Of a stretch of 64,000 nucleotides of DNA, positions 41,370 through 52,562 are shown one piece after another; position 1 is the first letter of the stretch, and the number at the start of each line of letters is the position of its first letter. The position numbers and the translations under genes are program-made. Under the pieces are notes generated by a model. It was not told where the DNA came from and made no database searches. It saw nothing but the letters and a program-made list of their open reading frames with translations. This stretch comes from Begonia masoniana (taxonomy: Eukaryota > Streptophyta > Magnoliopsida > Cucurbitales > Begoniaceae), in NCBI GenBank assembly GCA_022432975.1, contig CM039503.1:44940968-45004967 (forward strand), given 5' to 3'.

Positions 41370-43602
41370 GATGATGAATTACACAAATTTAAACAAAAAT
41401 GATATTAGAACTTTATGTAACGAAGAATATCAATTACCTGAAAATGCTATTTTTAGAAAATGGATTGATAAAAATATTTTAAAAAATCTGAAAATTTTAA
41501 AAAGTTGAAAGAGTTATATTATTCTTATCTAGAATTAAAAAATACTATAATTACTTTTAAAGAATGGTATTTGACAATATTTTATAAGCCAGTATCCAAA
41601 TATCATATTAATATTCTAGAAGAATATAATAATCATTGTAAAAATTGGAATATTAAAAATAATGAAAGTATTAAATCGATACATCCACCTTTAGAACCTA
41701 TTAATCTAAAAATAATACTATTGAAGCTATTCCTTTAGTTAGTTTATCTCAACCTATTGAAGATAAGAATGAAATTATAATTAAACAACTTAATTATAAT
41801 AATATTCATATGAGCACTATAGGACAACAATTATCAAGAGTTGAAACTCAATTAATTAAGTTATCTGAAAAAGAAACTAAAAGGTCTATAGAAGAAATTC
41901 CAAAGACATCTCCGTCGACATCTGGAATAAAGAAAGAAAATATTTCTATTCCTGATTTAAAACCTCCTATAATAATATCTAAATTTAATTTTAAATCTCC
42001 TAAAGACAATAATGAATTTATTGAACAATTAGCTAAAAGAATGAAACAATTAAATATTAATGTTATTAATACACAAGCTGAAAATTCTATGAAAAATTAT
42101 CACACTGAAATACATCCAACTATTGATAGTAGTACCTTTCCAAAAGAAAGTGATTCTAGTGAAGACGAAGATATGCCTTCTCATTTAAAAGATATTAAAA
42201 AAATAGAAAAATCTTTTACTGAATGTAATTATATCTATCCATTACCAGAATCTAGAGACCCTTTAAGTATTCATAGAGTTAGATATGAGGATAAAGGGCC
42301 TGGTGGAGATAGAATTAGAAGAACTTATTATAAAAGACCTACTCCAGTCGATTTATTATGGAAGAAAATTGGTTACATGAACAATCTTCTTATACTGCCA
42401 AAACTATATATGATTAGAATCTTGATGGTTTAACTGAATATCAAATCTATGAATTACTCCAAAAAATGTTAATGTATTCTAGTGTTTGTAAAGCCTCTCA
42501 GAACAAAGATTCTGATATAGCTGCTTTTATTATTAATGGCTTTAACGGTGCTTTAAAAGGTTGGTGGGATAATTATTTATCTCTAGAACAACGTCATGAA
42601 ATATTAACCGCTGTAAGGCATGAAAATAATTTGGTTTATGAAGACAGTGTTTATACATTAATTCAAGCTATTATATTACATTTTATTGGAGCTACCGAAC
42701 AAAGACAAGAAAGAGGTAGAGAATTATTACAAAATTTAAGATGTGAAACTTTAACAGAATTTAGATAGTATAAAGATGTTTTTATAACTAAAGTTATGCA
42801 AAGACCAGATGCTAATTCTGAGCACTGGAAATCTAAATTTATAGATGGATTACCTCCTTTATTCTCTAAAAGAATTAAAAAGAAATTATTAAAATTAAAT
42901 GATGGACAATTTATTCCTTGGGCAACATGTACTTATGGTCATTTAATTAGTGTATGTGTTCAAGAAGGTTTATCTCTATGTAATGATATGAAATTACAAT
43001 ATCAATTTAAAAAACAAAATTTAAATGGTAGAAAAAAAATAGGCGAATTTTGTGATCAATTTGCTTATCATATTCCTAAACCTAATTTAAAAGGTTTATC
43101 TAAAGCTGATCAAAAAGAAGAACATATTAAATATAAAAAGAAAAGAAAGTTACAGAAAAAAGCTTTTAAAAAATATAAGCAAAAACATGATATTTCAGAA
43201 TCTTCTACTAAAAATAAAAAGAGAAAATCTAAAAAAGATATTTCTGAAATTAAATGTTATAAATGTGGAAAATTTGGACACTATGCATCTAAGTGTACCA
43301 CTATGAAAAAATTAAATAGTATGGATATAGATGAAAGGTTAAAATTAACTTTAGAAAAACTATTATTAACTTCTTCGGAAGAATCTTCTGACTCTGAAGA
43401 TATTATTGATGAGTCCTCTTCATCTGATGATGAAACCTGTCAAAAATGTCAAGTAAATGTATTAACAACTGATCAACAAGACATTTTAGATAATTTAGAT
43501 CAAATACATAATCCTATATTTAGAAAAAGATTATTGAAATTATTATTCAACAAAATAAAGATAAAGAAAAAATTGAACACCCTATTTTAAGAGGTCACCA
43601 TT
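41370..43602 (+). pseudogene. Pararetroviral capsid region, endogenous copy 2, broken
   Basis: Open pieces are 41505-41738, 41810-42433, 42466-42768 and 42796-43590. In this copy the basic region, CCHC knuckle (CYKCGKFGHYASKC) and acidic tail are in one frame (42796-43590), whereas copy 1 splits them; conversely the N-terminal part is longer in copy 1. Stops at about 42418 and 42766 are shared with copy 1 and are likely real. The sequence stops at 43602, where element E begins. Confidence 0.75.
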
Positions 43603-45263
43603 TGTAACACCCGACTTTAATTAAAAATTTAAAATAACAGATAAATCTATTAAGTATAATCGATGAATGAAATTTTAGTATAATATAGGTTAGGTTGAAG
43701 AATGAGTAAGTAAGGGCATAAGGGTAATTGGCAAATTTGAAAGTAGATAAAGTATTTAAGGCAAAAAGTTTAGAGTAGCCGCCACCACTACTCATTTTCT
43801 TTCCCTTTCTGTCTTCAGCTCGAACGGCAGAAATCTCTAGGCGATTCTCCTGCCCGATTCTCCTTCAACCTAGGTAAGCCCTCCTTGTTTTCTTGCGATT
43901 TTAGTAGTTAGATAGCTGAGGGAGTACAATGTGAGGATTTTCGAGGAATGTTGTGATTTAGAGTAGGTTCGGGCTGAGCGACTATTGAGAATACCCGAGT
44001 TGTGGGGTTTCAAATTTTGTTCCTCAAACTCCTGTATTGATTCTGTGAAGTTTAGTGAAAGTTTGATATATGTACTATTATGATTTTAGGTGAGCGAGCT
44101 TCTGAAGTAGCATTTAGCCGAGCGATTTCCAGGGATCCAGGTAAGTAGAGTTTGTTTGTGCCTTCGGGCCTACATCACAAAATAGTAGGATTTATGTATG
44201 TTTTGTATGTTTATTTTCCAGTTGTCATGCATCATGTTTTTGAAAGATTACGAAAATGAATTTACATGAAACGCATGGTAAGTGTGAGCAGGATGATCAG
44301 AACAATTGTTAAGGGGGATTAATCCGCCCCTTAACTGAGAACAGAGGATTGAGGTTTTGGGAAAAGTGATCCACTTCCCAATCCTACAGGGGGATCAGAC
44401 CAGTTAACTGTTAAGGGAATTAATCCGCCCATTAATTGAGATCAGAGGATGTATGCTTTGGGGAATGACTGATCCACTTTCCCATCGTACAGAGGGATCA
44501 ACAGAGAACGAATTTGAATACAACTGAGATGAGAAAGTAGAGACCGCATGTTTAGGGAAATTATTGCTTCATTGATCCATTTCATTCATCGCTTTACTTG
44601 CTTAGCATTAGGCTAATAGATGAGTTTTGTGATGTAGGTGAAGAAGTTACTGAAGGTATGTTTACCGACCAACATGAGGAATAGACTGGTTGGAGGAGCA
44701 TTTTCAGGCATCGGTTTGGCTATCTGTTGAGGCGGTTTAATCCATGGCTGCAGGTGTTGAGTTGGGAGTAACTAGTTCAGTATAGATGTTTCCTTTTCTG
44801 AAAATTTTATGATAGTAGTGTTTTTCAAAACATTGAATATATTCTGAGTATCTTTGATATTAGTGTTCTGTTGGATTTTGAAAACATTGTTTTTACTGAA
44901 TTTGGGAAGGGCAGTGATTTGGTTTGTTTCTGGATGTTTAGTTTTTGTCGTTCTGCCTATCGGAAGGTGCCTTCAGTAAAGTCGTTGGATGAGAGAGAGA
45001 ACATCCGGCTGACGTCATCGGCAGGTGCAAGTCGCAAAACCTGTAGTTTTGCTATCGGCAGATGTAGGGTATATTTTAATCTTATCGGAAGGAGTCGTAA
45101 TGTCGTTGTCGGTAGATGTCGCGTGCTTGTCTATCGGCAGATGGAAATCTATCGGTAGATGAAGTTATGTTGACTCCATCGGCAGATGAAGTTATGTTGA
45201 CTTCATCGGCAGATGTAGTTGTGTTGGGTTGTCGGTAGATGGTGGTGCGTTGTTTGTACACGT
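43603..45263 (+). repeat. Element E 5' LTR, left part (copy 2)
   Basis: Matches 35046-36705 almost base for base. It ends with CACGT (45259-45263), the target site of element F. Terminal exon at 44638-44684. Confidence 0.9.
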
Positions 45264-45478
45264 TGTAACACCCGGCATTTTTGCCATGTAGTAGTTTTTC
45301 CCGGATCGTTTAAACGAGATTAATATTATATTAATACAATGAATATTTTGGTTAAAATGATGGAATGTTTGAGGGAAAACCAAACTAAGTGTAATCAAAA
45401 CAAGCCAATTAGGTTAAAAGCTAATGGAAGGGTAAATGTGGAAGTGATTATGGTAGGTGGAAGCAAACCAATGGATGA

Positions 45479-46531
45479 GTGCCAAGTGGCAACTTGTTGA
45501 AGAAGATATGTCTTCTCTTCCTCCTACGTGAAGCTCACTTCTACCTCCCCTTTCTGTTTTCTCTCTTCCAGGCGATTGAAACAAAACTTCCACACTTTGT
45601 TTCTCCAGCATTTCTCCGTTTTTTTTTCAGCAAAGGTGAGCGTCTTTTAACGCTAACAAGTTTGGACAAGTTTAAAGTGAGTTTTTACCGAAGTTTAGGG
45701 TTTCAGTTTTGGGTGAAAACTCACTGTTTTGGATGAAAACACGTTGGTGTGTTTTCTAAAGTGTTTTAAGTGTGTTTGCTGCGTTTCCTACGTGATATTA
45801 GTTAGCATTTGTAGCGTTTAAATTCTGTACATTCATGTTACAGATCCGAACTCTCCAGGGACGTTCGAGTACACTGCATTGCCGCAAACAGGTAAGTTCA
45901 TAACTGAGAGTTGGCCCTTAAGGCCCTACATCACGGAGGTACTAGGTTTTCAGTCTCAGTCGGGTGGTTCTGGGTAGAAAAAGTATAGTTTATGTTCTGA
46001 GATGTCATAGTTTTGCTTCACAGTATAGTCTGTTATTTCTGTTGTCTGCTATATTAACTGTAAGCACTGTGAATGTTCATGCATACACGATTTTCTGAAA
46101 GCTCATGCAAAACTGTTTTCTGTACACTGTTTCAAACTAAACAAGATAAAATCTGACTGTCTGTAATGTATTGGTTAAGTGTGGGACGGGGACTGGCCCT
46201 CTGGTTTTATCCCTCCCTGGGAATCTGAAAATGAATTGTCCCTAGCAAGGACCCTCTGGTTTTATCCCTCCCCGGGAGACTGAAAATCTGCTGTGCCTGA
46301 TAGTGCACCCTCTGTTTGCCAGTTCCCCTATAAGCCCCACTTATACCCCTCTGCCACTGAAATATAATATTCTGTTCTGTTCTGCCACTGAATTCTGAAA
46401 ACTGCATGCATAGCATCTTGCATCACTGCATTTATAATATGTTCTTACTGAGTTTTAGACTCATAGGTGAACTCTCTGATGTAGGTACTGAACCCGAACA
46501 TGAGGACTTTGTGCCTCAATCTGACGAGTAG
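45479..46531 (+). other. Putative three-exon small ORF in F LTR 1
   Basis: An ATG at 45479 (MPSGNLLKK...) is in frame through a leader exon to AGCAAAG|GTGAGC (45635/45636). The intron 45636-45843 ends TTACAG; micro-exon 45844-45891 ends AAACAG|GTAAGT; the intron 45892-46484 ends TGATGTAG; terminal exon 46485-46531 encodes G then TEPEHEDFVPQSDE and TAG. Spliced length would be 83 residues: a hydrophobic N-terminal half and an acidic tail. The same holds for LTR 3 (60569-60725, 60934-60981, 61575-61621). LTR 2 and the copy-1 LTR have a different T-run length before the first donor site, which breaks the frame. The transcription start is unknown, and other ATGs lie upstream. Confidence 0.35.
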
Positions 46532-47194
46532 ATGGCTGGTGGCTCGAGCTCTCGGGGTGGTTGCTGCAGTCAGACACAGTTTTCTGTCCCGAGGTTTAAG
46601 TCTTAGTTTTTAAAGTAAAGGTCATAGTTGTAAACTCTTCTGGAAATTCTGCTGTGTTTGTTTTAAAAACTCTGTTAAGGCTCTGTGATTCGTTTTAAAA
46701 ACCTGTAGGAAATTCTGGTGGATGTATATATATATTGTATAAGTTCTGATGGTCAAGATTTTGATCTCTGTCGACAGTTGATAGATGTCTCATGAAATAT
46801 TCTGTATTAATGTCTTGAAATGTTTTGAAAACATTCTGTAATTGCTTGAGTTCTCCCTTTTCAGGTCATGCATGGATGGTCTCGAATTTTAGAGCTATCC
46901 ATGCAATTTGTTTTCTTGAAATCTGTCATTTGTAATGAAGGTCTGAAACCTGTATGCCTTCTGTTGTGCTCGAGAACCATGTTTTGATGTGGTTTGAGAA
47001 TCTGAGACGTTTAAGTCTTCTGTTTTTATGCCCTCTGTCTGTATGCTTTCCTGTCAAAAGTTGTAAATTCTGTCTTTAAGACTATGTCTTCTGATTACAT
47101 CTACCGGTAGGAATTTTGCCTGCATCTACCGCCAAACAGTGTTTCTGCCTTAGGTTTTCATCTTCCGATTTAAATTGCTATCTTCATCTTCCGA

Positions 47195-47507
47195 TGACGT
47201 CAGAACATCTTCCGGCTGACGTCATCACCTCCTGCCGATTACGTTCACTACCTGTATCTGCCGATGACGTCATCACATCTTCTGATGACGTCATCGCACA
47301 TCCCCATTTCACCTGCCTGCCTTCATCTTCCGATGACGTCAGAACATCTTCCGACTGATGTCATACGATGATTTCTGCCTATATCTTCCGCTCAGTTTTA
47401 CTCGTCTTCAGTTTCTTTTCTTCTGACGATTACGTTTAATGTTTGTATCTTCCGGTTGACGTCATCCATCTTCCGGCTGACGTCATCTCCTCTTCCGGCT
47501 GACGTCA
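47195..47507. promoter_or_regulatory. Cluster of eight TGACGTCA palindromes in F LTR 1
   Basis: Exact TGACGTCA occurs at 47195, 47217, 47265, 47286, 47334, 47457, 47478 and 47500, most preceded by CTTCCGA or CTTCCGGC. TGACGTCA is a classic bZIP (CRE/TGA-type) binding palindrome. Equivalent clusters occur in LTR 2 (about 54995-55310) and LTR 3 (about 62285-62597). They lie downstream of the presumed promoter, so an enhancer role is inference. Confidence 0.6.
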
Positions 47508-47927
47508 CCCACTGTTTACTTCTTCCGATTTCAGAGCATCATTTTGGTTTAATTTCATCTACAGCCCAATAGTATTCTGCCTCTTTGAAAAACTAAGTCT
47601 TCCGCCAAATTTCTGCCTATGCCTTACGACTTCATTCCCTATTTTCTGCTGCTATTTATACTCTGTTACTCACTGTAGTTTCTTCTCCTGTGTAAAGTTA
47701 TGCTCTTTTAGGGTTTGCATTGACAGTGCATGTTTTCTGTCATTCGGTTCTGTTTTCTGTTAAAGTTTTAAAAGTTCAGTTGGCTTTCATAAGTTGTTCC
47801 AGTAACGCTGTCTGTTCTGTTTATGTTAAAAAAAAAAAATAGTAGTCACCGTTTTCTGCAAATGACCCAGAGTGACGGCTTGGTTCTCGGGTTCCGATCG
47901 GGATCCGGTTTCGGGCTGTCACAGTTG

Positions 47928-47939
47928 TGGTATCAGAGC
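47928..47939 (+). promoter_or_regulatory. Primer binding site of F copy 1 (tRNA-iMet)
   Basis: TGGTATCAGAGC lies four bases after the LTR end at 47923. Confidence 0.95.
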
Positions 47940-48011
47940 GACACGGTTTTAAAAACAATTCTGTGAAATGTCTGACTGCGCAACCCGCCACGTGAGATCG
48001 CTCCACCAACT

Positions 48012-48072
48012 GTAAGTGTTTAAAAACTTCTGTAAAAGTTCTGTTTATTAAGTTAGGTTATTCTGTTTATAG
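48012..48072 (+). other. Putative leader intron of F copy 1
   Basis: CCAACT|GTAAGTG ... GTTTATAG|GG, a 61-nt GT-AG interval between the PBS and the gag ATG at 48085. Its counterpart in F copy 2 is 55815-55873. Confidence 0.5.
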
Positions 48073-48084
48073 GGTTTATTAGAA

Positions 48085-51000
48085 ATGGTGAGAGGACATC
48101 AAGAAGAGTCAAGCGAAAGCTCTCGAGCCATTGACCGACTAACCGAACTGGTGGGTTCACAGTCACGCATGGTTGAACGCATGATGGCCAGAGAAGATGA
48201 TAGAAACAATAACCATGGGAATAACAATCGTGATAATGCGCCGCGAGACAATAGTGGAGATAGATTTCGACGACTTCAGCCGCCTTCATTTGATGGACTG
48301 TCTATAGACCCGACCCGCGCAGAAACTTGGATTCGCACGATGGAGAAAATATTTGGATATGCAGAAGTAGAAGACAACAAGAAAGTTATTTGCGCCACGT
48401 TCTATCTCACCGAAAGTGCTGGATTTTGGTGGGACACAGTGCGGGCGACTACAGTGGCATTAAGCTGGGATGGGTTCAAGAAAATCTTCTACGAGAAGTA
48501 CTTTGACCGAGGAGTAAGGAAGGAGAAGTTGCTTGAGTTCTCTCGGCTGCGACAGTATGGGTCAGTGGCTGAATACGTCCAGAAATTTGAGTCCTTATCC
48601 CGATATGCAGAACACATGGTGGCTACCGATGAGAACAAGGTACATCAGTTCATACAAGGGCTAAAGATGGATTTATTACGTGGGATCACGACCGGAGGAT
48701 TTGATGAGGCACCGTATGTGAAGGTGGTGGCCAAGGCTTACCAGTTAGAAGCTTTGGAAATGAAGTCCCAGAGGCAAAGAGATCCACCAAGAGGGATTAT
48801 CAGAAATGTTCCTTAACAACAACAGCAACAGCAAAGAGGTCAGAATTTTCAGCCTCAACAGCAGCAAAATAGGGGCATTAAGAGGCCCAATGAAACCGTC
48901 CCTTATCAAGACAAAGGAAAGAGGCCAATGGGGGCTCCTCAACTTCCAGAATGCCCGCAATGCCATAAGCCTCACAGAGGAGAATGCAGACTTGCTACTG
49001 GCCAATGTTTCCGATGTGGCAAGAGTGGCCATCTTGTTCGGGATTGCCCGATACCCGACACGAGACCAAACCTGGCCGTACCTAGGGTGTTTGCCATGAT
49101 GGAGGATGTTGATGATGCTGATCAGCACGCGGCAATTACTGGTATGATTTCTATATGTGATGCAACTGCATACACCCTGTTTGATACGGGGGCCACACAT
49201 TCGTTCGTGGCCAGAGACTTCGTAAATAAGGATAGGTTAAGAGTATTTCCGTCAGATCAACCCTTCACCATTATGCTGCCATCTGGAGGGTTTATGCACT
49301 CTGAGCAGGTGGTACAGGGTGATGTAGTGTCAGTTGGAGACCAGAAGTTGTATGCCAATCTTATCGTTATTGATATGAAAGGATACGATGTAATCCTGGG
49401 AATGGACTGGCTATTTAAACACCATGCCACCATCAACTGCAGGTCCGGGAATGTGCTATTTAAGCGCCCGAACGAAGTAGAGTTCTCCTATCAGGCAGTA
49501 CCAAAGAAACACAGTATGCCTGTTATATCCTCCTTGAAAGCTCAACAGCTGATGAGGTCAGGATGTGTCGGATTTCTTGCCCACGTAGTGGATGTTCAGA
49601 GGCAAGGTGTAGTCAAACTTCAAAATATTCCGGTAGTCCGAAACTTCCCTGAGGTTTTCTTAGACGACTTACCAGGATTACCACCTGATCGTGAGATCGA
49701 GTTCGAAATCGATGTGTATCCTGGTGCTGAACCGGTATCAAAGAATCCGTACCGCATGGCACCAATAGAGCTGAAGGAGTTGAAGGCTCAGCTGAAAGAA
49801 CTGGTGGACAAGGGCTTTGTGCGCCCTAGTTTTTCACCGTGGGGTGCTCCAGTCCTATTTGTTAAGAAGAAGGATGGGTCCCTACGGATGTGTATTGATT
49901 ACCGCGAGCTGAACAAGTTGACGATCAAGAATAAGTACCCGTTGCCAAGAATCGACGATTTGTTTGATCAGCTACAAGGGGCTCGGGTATTTTCTAAGAT
50001 TGACTTACGCTCCGGCTATTACCAGTTGAAGGTCAGAGCTGAGGATATTCCAAAGACCGCCTTCAGGACCCGATATGGACACTACGAGTTCTTAGTGATG
50101 TCGTTCGGGTTGACTAATGCCCCGGCAGCATTTATGGACTTAATGAACAGGATATTCCAGGATTTCTTGGATAAATTCGTAATCGTCTTCATCGACGACA
50201 TTTTGGTATATTCCAGGAGTAAGGACGAGCATGAGAAGCACTTGACTGTTGTGCTATCGATTCTGTGGCAGCATCAGCTATATGCCAAGTTGTCCAAGTG
50301 CGAATTCTGGCTGAATAAGGTTAATTTCCTAGGTCATGTAGTGTCTGCTGAAGGAGTATCTGTTGACCCGGCCAAAATTGAGGCTGTAAGAGACTGGCCA
50401 AGGCCGAGAAATGCAAGCGAGGTACGGAGCTTTATCGGACTAGCTGGTTATTACAGGAAATTCATCAAGGGATTTTCTGTGATAGCGAAGCCTATGACCA
50501 GCTTAACAAAGAAGGACATCAAGTTCAGGTGGTCTGAAGCATGTGAAGGGAGCTTTCAGACGCTCAAACAAAAGTTAACCACGGCTCCTCTACTAGTATT
50601 GCCAGTTGAAGACGGCAAATTCAGCGTATATTGTGATGCGTCCAAGGTTGGCTTGGGATGTGTATTAATGCAAGAAGGGAAAGTAGTAGCATACGCATCC
50701 AGACAATTGAAGAGCCATGAAGAAAACTACCCTACTCATGACCTTGAGTTAGCGGCAGTTGTATTTGCACTAAAAGTATGGAGACATCACCTATATGGGC
50801 AATCATGTGAAGTGTTTTCTGACCACAAGAGTTTGAAGTACCTCTTTACTCAGAAAGAGTTGAATATGAGGCAGAGGCGGTGGTTAGAATTTGTAAAAGA
50901 CTATGATGTGGAAATTAAATACCACCCTGGTAAGGCTAATGTGGTAGCTGATGCACTGAGTAGGATGCCAGCTACTATGCAACCAGTTATGTCGGCCGTA

Positions 51001-52522
51001 TCAATGCCTTTGAGGACGGAAATACAGAAATTCGATATGGAGATAGTTTCTGGGCTATCGGCCATACTAGCGGACTTAACACTACGGCCCACTGTCTTGG
51101 ACCGTATTAAAGAAGCCCAGAAGACCAATTCAAAGGAGATGGCTGATATGGTGAGCAAAGTGCCGATGTCCTCATCCGATTTCAGCTATTCAGGAGATGG
51201 AATTCTGAAGTTCAAAAGCAGATGGTATGTTCCGAAAGACGAAGAGCTACGGAAGCATATCTTGTCGGAAGCCCATTCGTCTCCTTTTTTTGTGCATCCT
51301 GGAAGCACAAAGATGTATCAGGACTTGAAACTTCACTTCTGGTGGCCGAACATGAAAAATGAAGTGGCCAAGTATGTGGAGTCTTGTATAATATGTCAAC
51401 AGGTCAAAGCTGAACATCAACGACTGATTGGAACGCTTCAGCCTCTTCCCATTCCCGAATGGAAGTGGGAGAACATCACAATGGACTTTGTTGTTGGCCT
51501 TCCAAGGACAGCTAAGGGCCATAATAGCATTTGGGTCATAGTTGACAGATTGAACGAAGTCGGCCCACTTTCTACCTGTGAAGACGACATACTCCATGGA
51601 TCAGTATGCGGAGCTGTACATCAGTGAGATTGTTAAGCTGCATGGTATTCCGGTGTCGATTGTTTCTGACCGGGATCCTAGATTCACTTCCAGGTTTTGG
51701 AAAAGCTTGCAAAGCTCCTTGGGCACTAGACTGGACTTCAGCACGACGTTTCACCCACAGACGGATGGACAATCTGAGAGAACGATTCAGACATTGGAGG
51801 ATATGTTAAGGGCGTGCGTGCTGGAACTTCATGCTCCTTGGAGTAGATATTTGCCACTTGTGGAGTTTGCCTACAACAATAGCTATCAGGCTACCATCGG
51901 CATGGCTCCATATGAAGCACTTTATGGCAGAAAGTGTAGGTCCCCGTTGTGTTGGGATGAAGTTGGGGAAACCAAGCTTATCGGCCCCGAGATACTACAA
52001 CAGATGTCTGGAGTAATAACGGCAATCAAGCAAAGAATCCAAGCTGCACAAAGTCTACAGAAGAGCTATGCAGACCATCGGAGAAGAGATTTAGAGTTTG
52101 CTGAGGGTGATGAGGTGTTTTTGAAGGTGTCACCTTTCAAAGGCGTGATGAGATTTGGCAAGAAGGGAAGCTAAGCCCAAGATTTGTTGGGCATTTTTCC
52201 ATTTTAAAGAAAGTTGGGAACATGGCCTACAGACTACAGTTGCCAGCGTCAATGGATGGAGTTCACAATGTTTTTCATGTTTCAATGCTGAGAAAGTGTG
52301 TGCGGGATCCAACTCAGATCGTGCAACATGTGGACTTTGACATCATGCCGACACTTACATATGAAGAAAGGCCCATACAGATTCTGGATACCTCAGTCAA
52401 AGTGTTGCGCAACAAAGTGGTCCCGTTGGTGAAAGTTTTATGGCGTAATCACAACGTGGAGGAAGCCACATGGGAAAGGACAAGAAGATGTTAGAGCCCA
52501 ATATCCGGACCTCTTCGCTTAA
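48085..52522 (+). pseudogene. Element F copy 1 gag-pol polyprotein
   Basis: It starts ATG 48085 (MVRGHQEES). Gag core ([26 protein letters not shown]), a [12 protein letters not shown] motif and CCHC knuckle [14 protein letters not shown]; protease [11 protein letters not shown] with FIDD; RNase H ([15 protein letters not shown]); integrase zinc region and DDE core; chromodomain-like end (EERPIQIL...VEEATWER); natural stop TAA 52520-52522. Gag and pol share one frame. Defects relative to copy 2: TAA at 48814-48816 in the Gln-rich Gag linker, a 1-nt insertion near 51553 in integrase, a 1-nt deletion near 52165 and a 1-nt insertion near 52480. Long stretches (48817-51627) are open, so decay is slight. 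Confidence 0.92.
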
Positions 52523-52549
52523 GCAAATTTTGGGGACAAAATTTCTGTT

Positions 52550-52562
52550 AAGGTGGGTGGAA
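52550..52562 (+). promoter_or_regulatory. Polypurine tract of F copy 1
   Basis: AAGGTGGGTGGAA abuts LTR 2 at 52563. Confidence 0.8.

Larger units (their letters stand above)
40258..43602 (+). mobile_element. Endogenous pararetrovirus fragment, copy 2
   Basis: Same content and truncation point as copy 1. It has indel differences in A or T runs at about 41127, 41472, 41710, 41988, 42361, 43218 and 43530, which shift where the open pieces break. Confidence 0.8.
39605..47363 (+). repeat. Second copy of the block at 31031-38805 (offset about 8557)
   Basis: G fragment, pararetrovirus, E LTR and F LTR recur in the same order with the same junctions (CCATT/TGTAACACCCGAC; CACGT/TGTAACACCCGGC). Differences are mostly single-base homopolymer lengths. 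The repeat begins at the scaffold gap, so this is probably the same locus assembled twice; a true tandem duplication is the alternative. Confidence 0.85.
45264..47923 (+). repeat. Element F LTR 1 (2660 bp)
   Basis: It runs from TGTAACACCCGGCATTTTTGCC to GGGCTGTCACA. It contains splice-like signals, a two-unit TTTTATCCCTCCC repeat (about 46195-46275) and eight TGACGTCA palindromes (47195-47507). Confidence 0.93.

Noticed and set aside
48745..49200. 151-codon antisense frame (also 56536-56991)
   Set aside because: Shadow of the gag/protease sense frame; no family resemblance.
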